From assembly GCA_951213105.1 (NCBI GenBank), contig OX578152.1, forward strand, positions 102,731,382-102,795,381: a DNA stretch of 64,000 bases. Reading direction: 5' to 3'. Source of the DNA: Amaurobius ferox. Lineage: Eukaryota; Arthropoda; Arachnida; Araneae; Amaurobiidae. Every line of letters starts with the position of its first letter. The stretch's first letter is position 1. Made by a program: the position numbers and the translations under genes. Of the stretch, positions 9,926-21,029 are shown piece by piece. The notes under the pieces were generated by a model, which saw only the letters and a program-made list of their open reading frames with translations, was not told the DNA's origin and made no database searches.

Positions 9926-11348
9926 AGAATGATCTTCAGCCTGCCTTGAAATCTTCTCGTAAGTAGACAAACGAGATTGAGCAACGTTCGTTGAAGCAAG
10001 TCAATTTGACCACAGCGCCGTCACGACTGGTCTGCATAACTGCAAAAATTCCTACAGTACAATCAGCGGCGCAGACTTCGTGGATTCGAGTCCCTTTTTG
10101 AACCCCAATAATTCGGTTGTGGGTTCCACGAACCCTTGATATTTTTGTGCGTATTTGGTGGAGAAAATGTACGCATATATGCACAAATTTTGTTATTAAT
10201 TCTTCAAGTTTTTATTATTCATTCCCTGTTCAGTATATACAAAGTCGCGTACATAGAGATTTACCCCTCAGGCTGTTTATTGTATTCTGAATACATGACT
10301 GTAACTCAGAAATGATTTAAAGAGAAATATATTGGCATTTTAAACATTGGTAAAAAATACCTGAAAATAAATGTTGTATTTTTTGTTATTTTTATGAAGA
10401 TAGTTGAGTTGGAAATACACACAGTATATATGTATTGTATATAATAATGTTGCATTTACATGTGCAAAATAAATGAAATAAATAATTATCTAGAGAAAAA
10501 ATATTTTCCTGTATCTGACTATAATTTGCACTATTTTAGCATTTCAGACGTTTTATTGTGCCAGGCAATCTGACTGATTGAAATATAAATTAGACTTAAA
10601 TCCTTTGAAAAATGCATGGGTCATTTGATTTAAAATTTCTGGAAACCCCAATCATTTTTCCCGTCGGCGACTATGAGTACAACAGTCCAAACAATTTGTC
10701 AATAAGCCGCCCCTTGTACATCAGTCTGGCTTTTCAAACTTAGGCTGTTCAGGATGGTCGGAAAGTTCTTTACGTGTATGACCCGCCTTAGATTCTTGAA
10801 CTTCCCCAAACCCACCACAAACCGTCAAGTTTGCGATATTTTGCCAAATTTGTAGAAAAAGTTAAACGACTTACATCTTCTCGTAGTGATAATCGGTAAC
10901 TGTAAATCTTGTTTTAATATGACAAGTTAGTTACAACACAACACCTTAGAAAGTATTATATTATTCGCTTGTAAAATGTAAAGTAATATGCTGCATTCAA
11001 GGATTTGTTTTGATCTTCCTGGCAGAAAGAAAAAAAAATCACGAATTTTATCAATGGAAGAATTCTTTGTCGGAATAAAGGCTCTGAAATGTAATAAAGA
11101 TGTCATTTACCATTAATCAATCATGTCCGCCATTAGTCGAACGTCTGCCGTCAGAAGGATTGATGACGTCTGATCAAGTAATTTACCCGAATAAATTCAA
11201 ATTTCTATATTTAGAATATCATGGAATTCTTATTCATGGGCTAAAAGGTTGATGAATTCAATATGGCGTTCTGTAGAAGGAATATAATCTTAGTATGGAA
11301 ATAAAAGAATATTTACTTTTAAAATGTCTAATTATATATTCAAAATAT
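9926..11348. other. no recognised feature
   Basis: Mostly AT-rich. A less AT-rich patch at 10010-10150 contains GGATTCGAGTCC, reminiscent of a tRNA B box, but no matching A box or tRNA fold was found. Confidence 0.35.
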
Positions 11349-11610
11349 TGTTACGAATATGAAAAAGCCTTCACAATTTGAGCTCCAGATGGTAAAAACA
11401 TCTTTGCATGCAGCCATTCCTATTACGCGAATGTAGGGTTGCCATATTTTGACTAATGGGGCAGAGTTGCCATAGTTGGCGACTTTCGAATATACTAGAA
11501 CGGATTTTTTTTTCAAAGTGTCTTCCGCGGATCTCTTAGGATTCCGCGGAAGTATTCCAGGGGTTCCAAGACGTGATTATCTGATGTAAATTTTCTTAAA
11601 AACCAAATAA

Positions 11611-12792
11611 AATATCTGATGTGGGCAGCACATGACTATCCCTGGAGACTTAAATTCATATTTTCTTTATTTCTTTAATAATTCATTAGATTGAGTTTAA
11701 TTGCGCCAAATAACACTAAATTTGCATTTTTAATTCAATTTTTGTTTTTATTTGGTAATTGGATATTTTCCCGATAGCGGCGTAATAAAAATGCAAGAAA
11801 TCTCAAATATCTTGAGAACGGTTAGTTCTAAAGTATAATGGAGTGTGTTACTTGTATATTCTTGTCCTCATCAAAAATTGCGTGTAAAACAAGAATTTAA
11901 TGGACACAATTCGCATACGTAGTATTTTTTTTTTTTTTTTTTGAGATTTTGGCGATTTTTGCCGGCCATTTCGTAAAAAAAAGGCAGGTTGTTATTTTCC
12001 GAACCATACCAAAATCGAATCAGCACCAGAGTGCCCCACAAGTAACTTATTTACGTAGGGTGCGGTAGCTCACTAGTCAGCGGGCGGAAATTGCACTCGG
12101 TAGACCCGGGTTCGATTCCCTCCGCTGGAAAAAGAAAAAACTGCCGCCGTGTTCACGCGGAGTACGATCACGCTAAACATGTGGGTCCGTAAGTCCTCAG
12201 GGGTGCGGAACTAAACCTGTAAACCTAAAGGTAGCCAGGTCAGCACTGCTGTCTCCAAGTAACTGATTTACCAAATATTGTGAAATTTGGTCAATTAGTA
12301 TTTTAGCTAGGTTGGATACATGAAATTTTTTCTGGTCATTTCGTAAAAAAAGGCGGGATCTTCTTTTCCGAATCGTACCAAATTCTAATCAGCATCAGAG
12401 TATCCAACAAGTAACTTATCTACCAAATTTTGTGAACTTTGGTAAATTAGTATTTTAGTTAGAGCGGATAAATGAAATTTTTACGGGCCATTTCGCAAAA
12501 AAAAAGGCGGGTTCTGTTTTTACGAATCATACCAAAAACTAATCAGCACCAGGGTCACATCCAAGTGACTTACCTACCAAATTTTATAAATTCGGTCCAT
12601 TAGTTTTTGAGTGGATACATACATTGCACAGACACACAGACAGACAGACACACACACAAACGTCACGCTAAAAATAGTTTTTTCGTATTTTAGAGGTCTC
12701 GAAACGTGTATATCCGTCGAAAACTCGAGTTGCGATTTTCGACATGATTCCAATACTTTTCCTATACATTGCTATGCATTGCAGGGAAAATA
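11611..12792 (+). mobile_element. family B element with SINE inside
   Basis: It starts ATCTGATGTGGGCAGCACAT like family A, but then reads GACTATCCCTGGAGAC. The interior holds three tandem units of about 153 bases (landmarks GGCCATTTCG plus A-run plus GGCGGG, then AATCAGCACCAG, then CCAAATTTTGTGAA). Then come a CAGACAGACAGA microsatellite, CGTCACGCTAAAAATAG, TCGAAAACTCGAG, and an end in TTCCTATACATT...GCAGGGAAAATA. It is noncoding. Confidence 0.65.
12055..12255 (+). mobile_element. tRNA-headed SINE with an unusual 3' tail
   Basis: The head has an A-box-like GGTAGCTCACTAG and a B box GGTTCGATTCC at 12109-12119. The body (GCCGCCGTGTTCACGCGGAG) runs only to about 12198, where a different 57-base tail begins (AGGGGTGCGGAACTAAACC). 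CAAGTAACTTATTTAC at 12039-12054 recurs at 12256-12271 with one mismatch, so the odd tail is part of the inserted unit. Confidence 0.7.
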
Positions 12793-13290
12793 AAAATTGT
12801 GTGAAGTTTGTGTATATAATTTGAACCACAATGGACTTTTTCTCATTTCGAAGTTCCGACATCAAATTGAACTAGAAAATGCTTCCGTGACTAAAAACAA
12901 TATAAAAACGTTGTGCTGCAACTTTCTCGAAATATGAAATATTCTTGGAGATACGAGCCATTTCTAGAAATTTCTGCGGTAAGTATGTAAAAGGAGTCTT
13001 CACTCGGTTGGATAGTAGTGGACGTGATACGGAGCTAAATTGAATTGTGAGGTGCGCCAGTGCCTTAAGAATAGTATCTGTTATTTTGTGAATTAGTAGA
13101 GCATTTAATTGCTGCTTTATTGTTTCTGATCGTTGTTTAGTGATCATGTAAGACAGTCATCAAACTACTTGCTGTATATTATTCTGTTTACGCTTATTGG
13201 TGCTTTTAAATAAAAATGTTAGTTTTCCATAAATTTGGACTTTTTCTTGCATCGTAAGAGTACAACCACGTTTTCAGAGAATACGTCATC

Positions 13291-14027
13291 AAAAGACATA
13301 TCATGAATTTAGCAAAAGTCTTTTTAAACTGTTTCTAGTTATTAAATGTTTCTTTCAAGATAAACATGGTAATGTTTTTCTGTATCATCTTCTTAAATAA
13401 TAAAAGGCAATATCTGTCTGTCTTATACACTATAGGCTCAGCGACCGCGCGTAGCAGAGCTACGAAATTTGGCAATCGGAGACCCGGGGGGGAGGGGATA
13501 CGTGAAAACCGACTTTTAAAACTTTAAATTTTTCTGTTATTTAATGTTTAATGCGATTTCGACCGTTTTTTTCTTTACCATCCAGACGTCGTAAAAAAAA
13601 AAAAAAAATCACACGACCGGAAAGAGCAGACAATTGCAAGTAAAAATATATCAATTTTAAATCTCAGGGACAAATTCTAATATTTTTTAAAGATTTTAAA
13701 ACAAAAGACACTTTCGGCTAAAAAAAACGAACTTCCGTTTTTAAATCCTGGCATCGGGAAAAGTTCCGCCAATTTCGACTAATAATTTACATTTTTTGAA
13801 AGCTCAAGCATCAGGCATTCTTACAAGCCCAATCTGATCAAGACATAATAAAAGTAGCTGCAGAATCCGAATTTCAATTTCTCGGCAAACTGGCAAAATG
13901 AGTTTTTCCTCCACATGCCCGCGCAGACGCACTGAGACGCACGGTGTTGCCTTGAAAACGGTTTTTGTCTAGCAGGTGTTTGGTGGTATATTTCACGATA
14001 TTCGCATGGAGCAAATGTCGTCACTGA
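13291..14027. other. no recognised feature
   Basis: A G-run and GC-rich patch at 13440-13500 and A-runs at about 13596-13610 are present. No gene is seen. Confidence 0.4.
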
Positions 14028-14152
14028 TTGCTTTTTACACGGATTTTGTCCTAGGGACAATAAAAAAGCGAATAAGTGTTTGCTTTTTATACGGTTTTTG
14101 GCCTAGGGACAATTAAAAACCGAATTGATGTTTGCTTTTTATAAGGTTTTTG
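14028..14152. repeat. 52-bp tandem repeat, 2.4 copies
   Basis: TTGCTTTTTAYACGGTTTTT, CCTAGGGACAATTAAAAACC and GAATTGATGT repeat with a period of exactly 52 (starts at 14028, 14080 and 14132). Confidence 0.85.
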
Positions 14153-14354
14153 GCTCATTATGCTGGATTGAATTGTGGCGATGTATTGTTTACATCGGGT
14201 TGTGGTTGGGACTACAATGAAAAAACTTAAACACTGAAGAAATAAAAAAATAAATAAAAAGAAAGTTATGGAGATTGTCGCGGTGCCTTAAAATTTCATT
14301 ATTAGTTTTAACGTCATTAAACTAAACCAAACTTTGTTAACTCCACGGGGTTCA

Positions 14355-14639
14355 GGGCGCGGTAGCCCAGTCGTTGCGCGCGGGAATTGCACTCGGTAAG
14401 CCCGGGTTCGATTCCCGCCACTGCCAAAACTGCCGCCGCGTTAACGCGGAGTACGATCACGGTAAACATGTGGGTCTGAAAGTCCTTCCGAGAGGTTGGT
14501 GGTAGGGGAAGGAGGGTACGGCCCCTGTGGATGCCTCCCCCACTGGGTTCCGGTCTAAATTGGGTGGCACTTCCTGCCCGTCCAAATACTTACCTTACAC
14601 CTTTCTGGTAGGTCGGACGGTCTGGGTCTCAACAACAAA
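14355..14639 (+). mobile_element. tRNA-headed SINE, full length
   Basis: The head GGGCGCGGTAGCCCAGTCG carries an A-box-like segment, and the B box GGTTCGATTCC lies at 14405-14415. The common body follows (GCCGCCGCGTTAACGCGGAG; CCTTCCGAGAGGTTGGTGGT; CACTGGGTTCCGGTC), then the tail GGTCGGACGGTCTGGGTCTC plus AACAACAAA. At 285 bp this is the reference form in this window. No clean target duplication could be fixed. Confidence 0.85.
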
Positions 14640-14869
14640 TCCACAGGCTTATGTCACCAGCGAGTTTGCCACGATCAAAATTTTCAAGAGTAGAGGACAG
14701 GCTGGTCGCCGAAACGGCTAGTAAATAATAAGAAGCTGTGTATCTGTATGTTTATTTCCATTTGTGCCCATTATGAGGAGAATACATAACAAACCCTGCT
14801 TAGCTTTAGTTTTGGATGGCGGAAAACAGCCTAGTATTTTGAAGGTCCTGAGTGATTGATCTTGGCCAC
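14640..14869. other. no recognised feature
   Basis: Ordinary AT-rich spacer between the SINE and an LTR-like copy. Confidence 0.4.
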
Positions 14870-15290
14870 AAATCCGACGATATTGGAAACATATGTGGTA
14901 AAAGTCGTCAACGTGGTAACTTTTGAAAAGTTCTGTAAACTTCAGGAATTTTATAGGTTGGTTAAGAATTTAACAAGTTGTGTGCTCTTCCCAGAACTTT
15001 CCATAGAGAGTATACAAGCTGATCATCGTTCAGTTAAATTGCTGGGGTGATACATGAAAAAGTGATTTGGGGATGTCTTGAGAATCTAATTTTCTGTTTT
15101 ATGAATTAGTTGAGCACTTAATTGCTGTTTATTGTACCTGATAGCCGTTTTGTAACTTTGTAAAGTAATTTATGAGTAATTGGCTGTATATTTTTCCTTC
15201 TTACGTGTATTGATTCTTTAAGTAAAACATTAGTTATCCGGAAATTTGGACTCATCCTTGTATCTCGCGAATACGGCAATAAATTTTGAG
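14870..15290 (+). repeat. LTR-like repeat copy 2
   Basis: ATTGCTGTTTATTGTACCTG, TTGGCTGTATATTTTTCC, CATTAGTTATCCGGAAATTT and GGACTCATCCTTGTATCTCG match the same landmarks in the copies near 13100, 49750 and 63660. The 5' part is poorly preserved. Confidence 0.5.
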
Positions 15291-15641
15291 GATACTTTGC
15301 AACAATGAGCATAGTGAAAGTATTATAGTGGTGGTCAAAAATCCACATTCATATTTTGTTGACCTTTCACGCATTGAGAATCTCGGAATGCGAATAGAAT
15401 TTTTTTCACTAACGACTGTGTATCTTTCGCTATGTATGTTTGTTTGTGTATGAGTCCATAGTGACAAAATCTCTCTAACAAATTGAAACAAATTTGGTAC
15501 GGTTATTTCAATCTCTAAACGTCTGAGGCTGATTGATTTCCGAAGAGAATAGATTAGGGGAAGGTCATTAATGTTTCAAAAAATATCTTGAAAATAAATA
15601 AAAAATATTATAAAAGGATAATTTAAAGAATTTTACAGAAA

Positions 15642-15655
15642 GATCAAGTGTGTGT
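15642..15655 (+). repeat. target-site duplication of the chimeric SINE
   Basis: GATCAAGTGTGTGT is repeated exactly at 16195-16208. The two copies flank the 539-bp SINE dimer. Confidence 0.8.
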
Positions 15656-16194
15656 TGTTTTTGTTGAGACCCAGACCGTCCAACCTACCAGAAAGGTGTT
15701 GTTGTTGTTGTTGAAACCCAGACCGTCCGACCTACCAGAAAGGTGTAAGGTAACTGTTTGGACGGTCGGGAAGTGCCACCCAATTTGGACCGGAACCCAT
15801 TGGGGGAGGCATCCACAGGGACCGTACCCTCCTTCCCCTACCACCAACCTCTCGGAAGGACTTTCGGACCCACATGTTTAACGTGATCGTACTCCGCATG
15901 AACACGGCGGCAGTTTTGGCAGTGGCTGGAATCGAACCCGGGCCTACCGAGTGCAACTCCAGCGCGCTAACCAATGGGCTACCGCGCCCCCTACCAGAAA
16001 GGTGTAAGGTATCTGTTTGGACGGCCGGGAAGTGCCACCCAATTTAATTCGGAACCCAGTGGGGGGGGGAGACATCCACAGGGACCGTACCCTCCTTCCC
16101 CTACCACCAACCTCTCGGAAGGACTTACGGACCCACATGTTTAACGTGATCGTACTCCACATGAACACGGCGGCAGTTGTGGCAGCGTGCAAAT
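15656..16194 (-). mobile_element. chimeric SINE dimer (5S-type plus tRNA-type), reverse
   Basis: On the - strand the first unit (16194 down to about 15996) starts inside the linker TTTGCACGCTGCCACAA, a linker otherwise seen only in the 5S-headed copy at 7135. It runs through the body to CACCTTTCTGGTAGG. The second unit (about 15990 down to 15656) has a tRNA-type head with B box GGTTCGATTCC, the body, and the tail present twice, each copy ending in a CAA-type repeat. One 14-bp target duplication encloses everything, so the dimer probably inserted in one event. Confidence 0.8.
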
Positions 16195-16208
16195 GATCAA
16201 GTGTGTGT

Positions 16209-17506
16209 GTAATTTTTTAATTTGAAAGCGAAAGACATAATTTTGGGTTGCTACCTTTCACCTTTCTCTTTATACTGTACGTTTTGGATTGAAAATTTTA
16301 ATAATCATAAAAAAATAATTCACTCACTGTTGTCAAATGACTGTAGGATTAGTTGATAATACCTTTCACCAGAAAATATTTGAAACGAATTTAAGAGTCA
16401 TCAAGATCCGTTCTCGAATCATAAAAACGCTCAAATATTCATTTTTCCTGCCTGATATTTGTTTATTTGTATGGAAAATTATATATTGAAAACATCAAAT
16501 GTTTACTTTTTCATTTAAGCAGTTTTATAATTTTTTCTATTTTCTCTTTTTAGGTAAGTAGTTTGTATATCCTGATATTCCAGTGTTCAGTAAGTTAAAT
16601 TTTCATCTACTTCTTTCTTCTGAGTCACATTTTATTTGTATTTGAGAAATTATTTTATGACTTAGTCAAACTTATGCAATGAATTTGCTTAAAGTGGTGT
16701 TTAAAAAAATCTGAAATCAAACAACCTCGTTATTAACAGCATAACATTTGAATTACCAACCGGTTTCAGAGGCAAAAGCCTGTCTCCCTCATAATTGATA
16801 TGTTTACTGATATTTGAACAACGCTTTGAAATGTTTTGATGAAGAACCTCATTTAGTATCCAAAACATCTCATTTCGTTCATTTTTTGTTATATAATACA
16901 TAATTTCGTAATTCCCAAGTATTTTGTAAGAGTTTCTGCACATATATTTCGAAGTTAGCTCATGTAGCTACCGAAACCAATTGTTTTCCTCCTTATTTTA
17001 ACATAAGACAAAAACTAATTAAATGTACTGTTTTTCCTACTATTTTCTTTAAATTTTTGTTTTTTGTTTATTCTAGTTTAATTTGGCAACGATATTTTCT
17101 TTGGTTTTTTTTTTTTTTTTTTTTTTTTTAAGAGACCATTTGTTTTCTTTCCTAAAGCGATGGTTTTCGTAATTAATTGTTTACGTTTTTGTTAACGATA
17201 TATTTTAATTTTGATCATAAACTTGGTCAAACTTACTATCAATAAACGCATCTGATTGGTCAGTATGTTTGAATAGTTATTTAATGAATTCAAAATGAGT
17301 TTTCACATGCGAATTAAAAACTAGTAAAATTAAGTCAGTCCTAACCAGAAAACAAAAACTCCAGTTGTTATTTGGATGGAAAGGAATATTATAAGTCGCT
17401 CAAAAACAACACTAATATTAACTACAACTTAATTTTAGTTGCGATGTGTGTTTTTTATGCCAGTTATCAATGATATTTATTTTAAACAATCAAAATATAT
17501 CCGAAG
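16209..17506. other. AT-rich, no recognised feature
   Basis: T-run at about 17107-17129. No frame with a recognisable domain. Confidence 0.4.
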
Positions 17507-17534
17507 CCACCCCCCCCCCCACACACACACACAC
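17507..17534. repeat. C-run plus CA microsatellite
   Basis: About eleven C residues are followed by (AC)n. Such a run is prone to polymerase and assembly error. Confidence 0.7.
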
Positions 17535-17559
17535 CATTTTTCTTTAATAAAAAGAGTGA

Positions 17560-18010
17560 GTCATTGAGCAAGAGATGGAGCCACCAAACATTCAAGACGC
17601 AAGTTCCGGGGTATGTTGAGCGTTAGCGAATAAGGGTCGAAGCCCCAACAGGTTCATTATCCCTACTTAGCTGGCGTTACGAAAAGTTTGAAGAGCGAGT
17701 TCCGACGATTATTGAGCGGCAGCGAACTAGGGGCGGAGCTCCCGAGACCCGAAAGTTCACGAGGAACACGACGGCAGTCGTATGCGCTGGCTAGGTTGTT
17801 AAGAGCTCGCAAAGTGGGTTATGAGCGTCTGATAACACGGAGTGGATCACTAACGAATATTTTACGCCTACGTAACAGGCGATACGAAAGTAGTCGAAAA
17901 GCGAGTTCTTCGAACATTAGCGGTTAAGGGTTGAAACCTCGTCCCTACTTACGAAACGAGTTCTGAGGGGTAACGAGAGTTAGCACACACAAAACTGTAC
18001 GGTCTAGTTC
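17560..18010. repeat. less AT-rich block with degenerate internal repeats
   Basis: GCGAGTTCCGACGATTATTG, GAGCGGCAGCGAACTAGGGG and GTCGAAGCCC-type phrases recur in varied form (17595-17660, 17690-17745, 17895-17990), often with a GGYGTTACGAAA or GGCGATACGAAA link. The composition differs from the flanks. A 79-aa frame rich in R, S and L crosses it but looks like repeat translation. I do not recognise the family. Confidence 0.45.
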
Positions 18011-19589
18011 AAAATCCCAACAACCCGTCAGAAAGGGACGTTCCCTAAAATAAGGAAAGTACTTCCATTGCAGCTAACGGCCCTTTTTGGACAGTTATTA
18101 TTATTTTGAACTCAACCGTTACAGTTTTGTGTAGCCTGAGCAAAATTGTATACGAATTTTATGTGCTCCTCGTAGAAGGACTGGGATTGGCAGTTCCCGT
18201 AGAAGTACGGGAAATTGCGGCGTATAGTAAGTTTTCTTGCTGTGATTGCAGTTAACGGTTATTCCATGCTGATCAGTGTATAATAAAAGCGAAACCGGTT
18301 CATGAATACTGTTATCTACAATAGGCGTGTTTTCCTTTTTTTTTAAGAAAGCCATGTTTTTAGGGTACTTGTGATTTTAGTTACTTTATTGTAGACAGAC
18401 CTAACGTATACAGTCATGAACCTTTCCTTACAAAGTTATTGGTGTGTTTAGAATCTTTCCTAGAAACCCTGTATACATTACATACACCGATAAATTCCCA
18501 AAAGTGTTTGAAATGAGTTCAGGAAGTCAGAGAACGTGCTTATTCGCCAAAATCTTGGATATGATTCGGGTAAAGAATATGAGAAAACAGTATGAGATAA
18601 TTTATTTCTATTAATTTCTATACAACAGTATGAGAAATTAATAAAACTAAATGTGTATACACATCAGAATCTTTACATCGATATTTAAGAATCGATTTGA
18701 AGTCTGTGCGAGGCTATGGCTACTGTGATTTTTAAATGTTTTTACCTGTTTTCAAAGCGCTTTTGATTTTTTTAGCTTCTATAATTGTATCCAGAAACAT
18801 TATTTTTGTATTGAAGTGCATTTATGAGATGGTGAATGGGATATTAGTGATCGATGACAAAGTCAACATCGGAAACTAAAGGCGAACGAGCGCCAGATTG
18901 GAAGGTTAACGATATGAGAGAGTGAAACAAAGATTTTTCTATCAACAATAAATAATGTGAAGTCATTATTGTTTACAGTGGCAGGCAGGTCCATTATACT
19001 ACAAGGAAGGACAAACTTTGAAAATTATAGTAAGGACTAGAACAAACTAACCAGCGTTGTCCGAATCATACATAAACGCATGTTACTGAAATGCCTACAA
19101 TACTCAACACTACTGAAATTTCATCAAATCCTTCCTAGACTATCTCCAATGAAATCATTCCTAGACTGCTCACGCTATCCGAAATGAAAAAAACACACGT
19201 TTTTCGCAATAAATAAATAATTAAATAATAATAAAAGTAAATAAATAAATAAAAGATCCCTGGTCGAGGAACTTTTTAAATGTATTTGCTAATAGATAGC
19301 AGTAGCGATCAGCGGTAAAAAAAGAACGCCACTGAAGACAATGATGCTACAAAATTTTAAGACTGCGCTCATTTAAAAAAATTATAATTAATAAACGGAT
19401 GGCTTCATGAAATTGTGTTTTGTTTTGTAACATGCTGGGATGTTTAAAGAAGCTAGGGTTAGATTGTCCGTTAATTTTCTTATATTGCAATAAAAAAATC
19501 GGGGCTCTTTTAAACGTACTAAGAGTATATATATTTTCAAAAATCCCTAAGATTGGTTTATTAATTGTATGGATTCTTATCAAAAATTG
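18011..19589. other. unidentified repeats and spacer
   Basis: 18240-18330 is related to 2700-2815. 18385-18490 (AGACCTAACGTATACAGTCA, CTTTCCTTACAAAGTTATTG) is related to 61445-61560. The rest is unrecognised, without a gene. Confidence 0.4.
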
Positions 19590-19870
19590 TTTGAAAGGTA
19601 ATTTTTCGATCTTTACGATGGTGTCAGAAAACTATGTGATAATATCTTCGACTATTAAGGAACCGAATTGTGTGAATATCGCTCAAAATCGTTGTAATCC
19701 AACAACCTAATTCAAAATTTAAAACATCAATAATACCAATGTGAACTTATTCGGGTCTGAAGTAGCTGTGTACCAAATTTTACGACCGTACGATGCTTAG
19801 ATTTGCCTCTACAGACTGCACAGACAGACATCTTCATTATGTAATACTAAAACAAATTGCCAGGGTTCTA
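19590..19870 (+). repeat. dispersed repeat related to 27296-27600
   Basis: CGATGGTGTCAGAAAACTAT, GTGATAATATCTTCGAC, AATATCGCTCAAAATCGTTG, CTGTGTACCAAATTT and CTACAGACTGCACAGACAGA occur here in the same order as their counterparts at 27310-27600. It is the 3' half of an unidentified repeat that also uses the CCAAATTTYAT plus CAGACAGA module. Confidence 0.55.
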
Positions 19871-20386
19871 AATAAGCGTCCACTACATATAAATAATGAA
19901 ATAAACACCCGCTGCTTAAATAACACATTTGAACACAATTTAAAATGGTTTCGGTCCGAATATCGTACGAATCAAATCATACGCACTATCCGCAAAATCT
20001 GATGTGGGCAGCACATGACTTTCCTTATATAATGCAATGAATTTACTACTTTTACAGCAAAAAAAAAAAAGTTATTCTTACAGTAGATTCTTATATTCTT
20101 TCCAAGATATTAAATTTTCGTTAATTAGTTTTCATTTTCATCGATTTAGCGTCATTTTTATCCATTTGGCGAGATTTTCGTTAATTTGCCAACATATAAA
20201 AAGTCACCAAGTTGGCGACATTCCGCCAAATTTGTCGTCAAAATCTCGCCAAGCGTTATGAGCGGAGAAATAAGTTATTCTTATAGCAGATAAATGACTA
20301 TTGGCGTTCAAATACAAATGTATTACTCAACGTATCTTTTCATATGAATGGAACGAGCTAGATCCACGACAATGATGTCACCAAAT

Positions 20387-20398
20387 TTATCGCATGTT
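20387..20398 (+). repeat. LINE target-site duplication, 5' copy
   Basis: TTATCGCATGTT here and at 26288-26299. Uninterrupted family A copies have TTTATCGCATGATATTAC or a close variant at this place. Confidence 0.9.
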
Positions 20399-21029
20399 CC
20401 CCTCAGGGGTTCACTTCTTTAGTGAATACGGGTGTTGCAATCCCGAGGCACCTTAGCAAGGCTTTTCTTTCCTTTTTTCTTACTCTCTCTTTCTTTTTCC
20501 TTCTTATTTTTTGTCTATCCTCCTTTCCCCTTCTTTTTGTTTTGTTCTCCTTTTGTGTTTTGTGTTTCTTGTCCCTCTCAGCTGCTGGTGTCATCAATGC
20601 CGAGCCCTTAGTAAGCATCACATCTGCTCTATGGGCCCTAGTACCACTCTTCGGCCTCTGCCGTAAGGTACACCGTTTGGGCTCGGGAATGGGTTCATGT
20701 GGGTGTGATGCGAAAGGGGTAGAGCTGCGTGCATCAGTAGTTTTGCTTTTAAGAAACGTTTGCAGTAAACGGTTCCAGAGGTGAGTCCCTTGGTTGCGTT
20801 GGTTAGATGGTGGAGAGTGTTTCATATCGAGAAATCCCCCATGGATCTTTGTTGGTCCTTGGGCCCTGTGCACCAGGTGCACGTTATGGCCCGCTCTCCA
20901 TCATCTAGCTTTGCGAATGACTCCGGCGGTTACACTTGGCACGTTAGAAAAGTGTGGGGAGACGGAGCCTAGCGGGGGCTCCGATCGATCTGGAAGTAAA
21001 CCGTGGTTTTTTTATAAGTGGTTACAAGC

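Larger units (their letters stand above)
11349..13290 (+). repeat. LTR-like repeat copy 1, interrupted by family B
   Basis: It begins with TGTTACGAATATG. It continues after the family B insertion with a segment ending in AAATAAAAATGTTAGTTTTCC and TTTGGACTTTTTCTTGCATC. Related copies lie at 14870-15290, 49385-49903 and 63270-63811, and two of these end in CGTAACA, the complement of TGTTACG. Matched TG...CA ends and a late AATAAA motif suggest a solo LTR of a Gypsy- or BEL-type element, but no internal gag-pol and no target duplication is seen. Confidence 0.45.

Noticed and set aside
17688..17927. 79-aa Arg/Ser-rich frame
   Set aside because: Falls inside the block of degenerate repeats and changes with the repeat phrase; no evidence of coding.
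20403..20882. 159-aa - strand frame, Lys/Arg-rich, plus an overlapping 120-aa + strand hydrophobic frame at 20422-20784
   Set aside because: Both read through the pyrimidine-rich tract of the LINE 5' UTR; the composition is dictated by that tract and no domain is visible.
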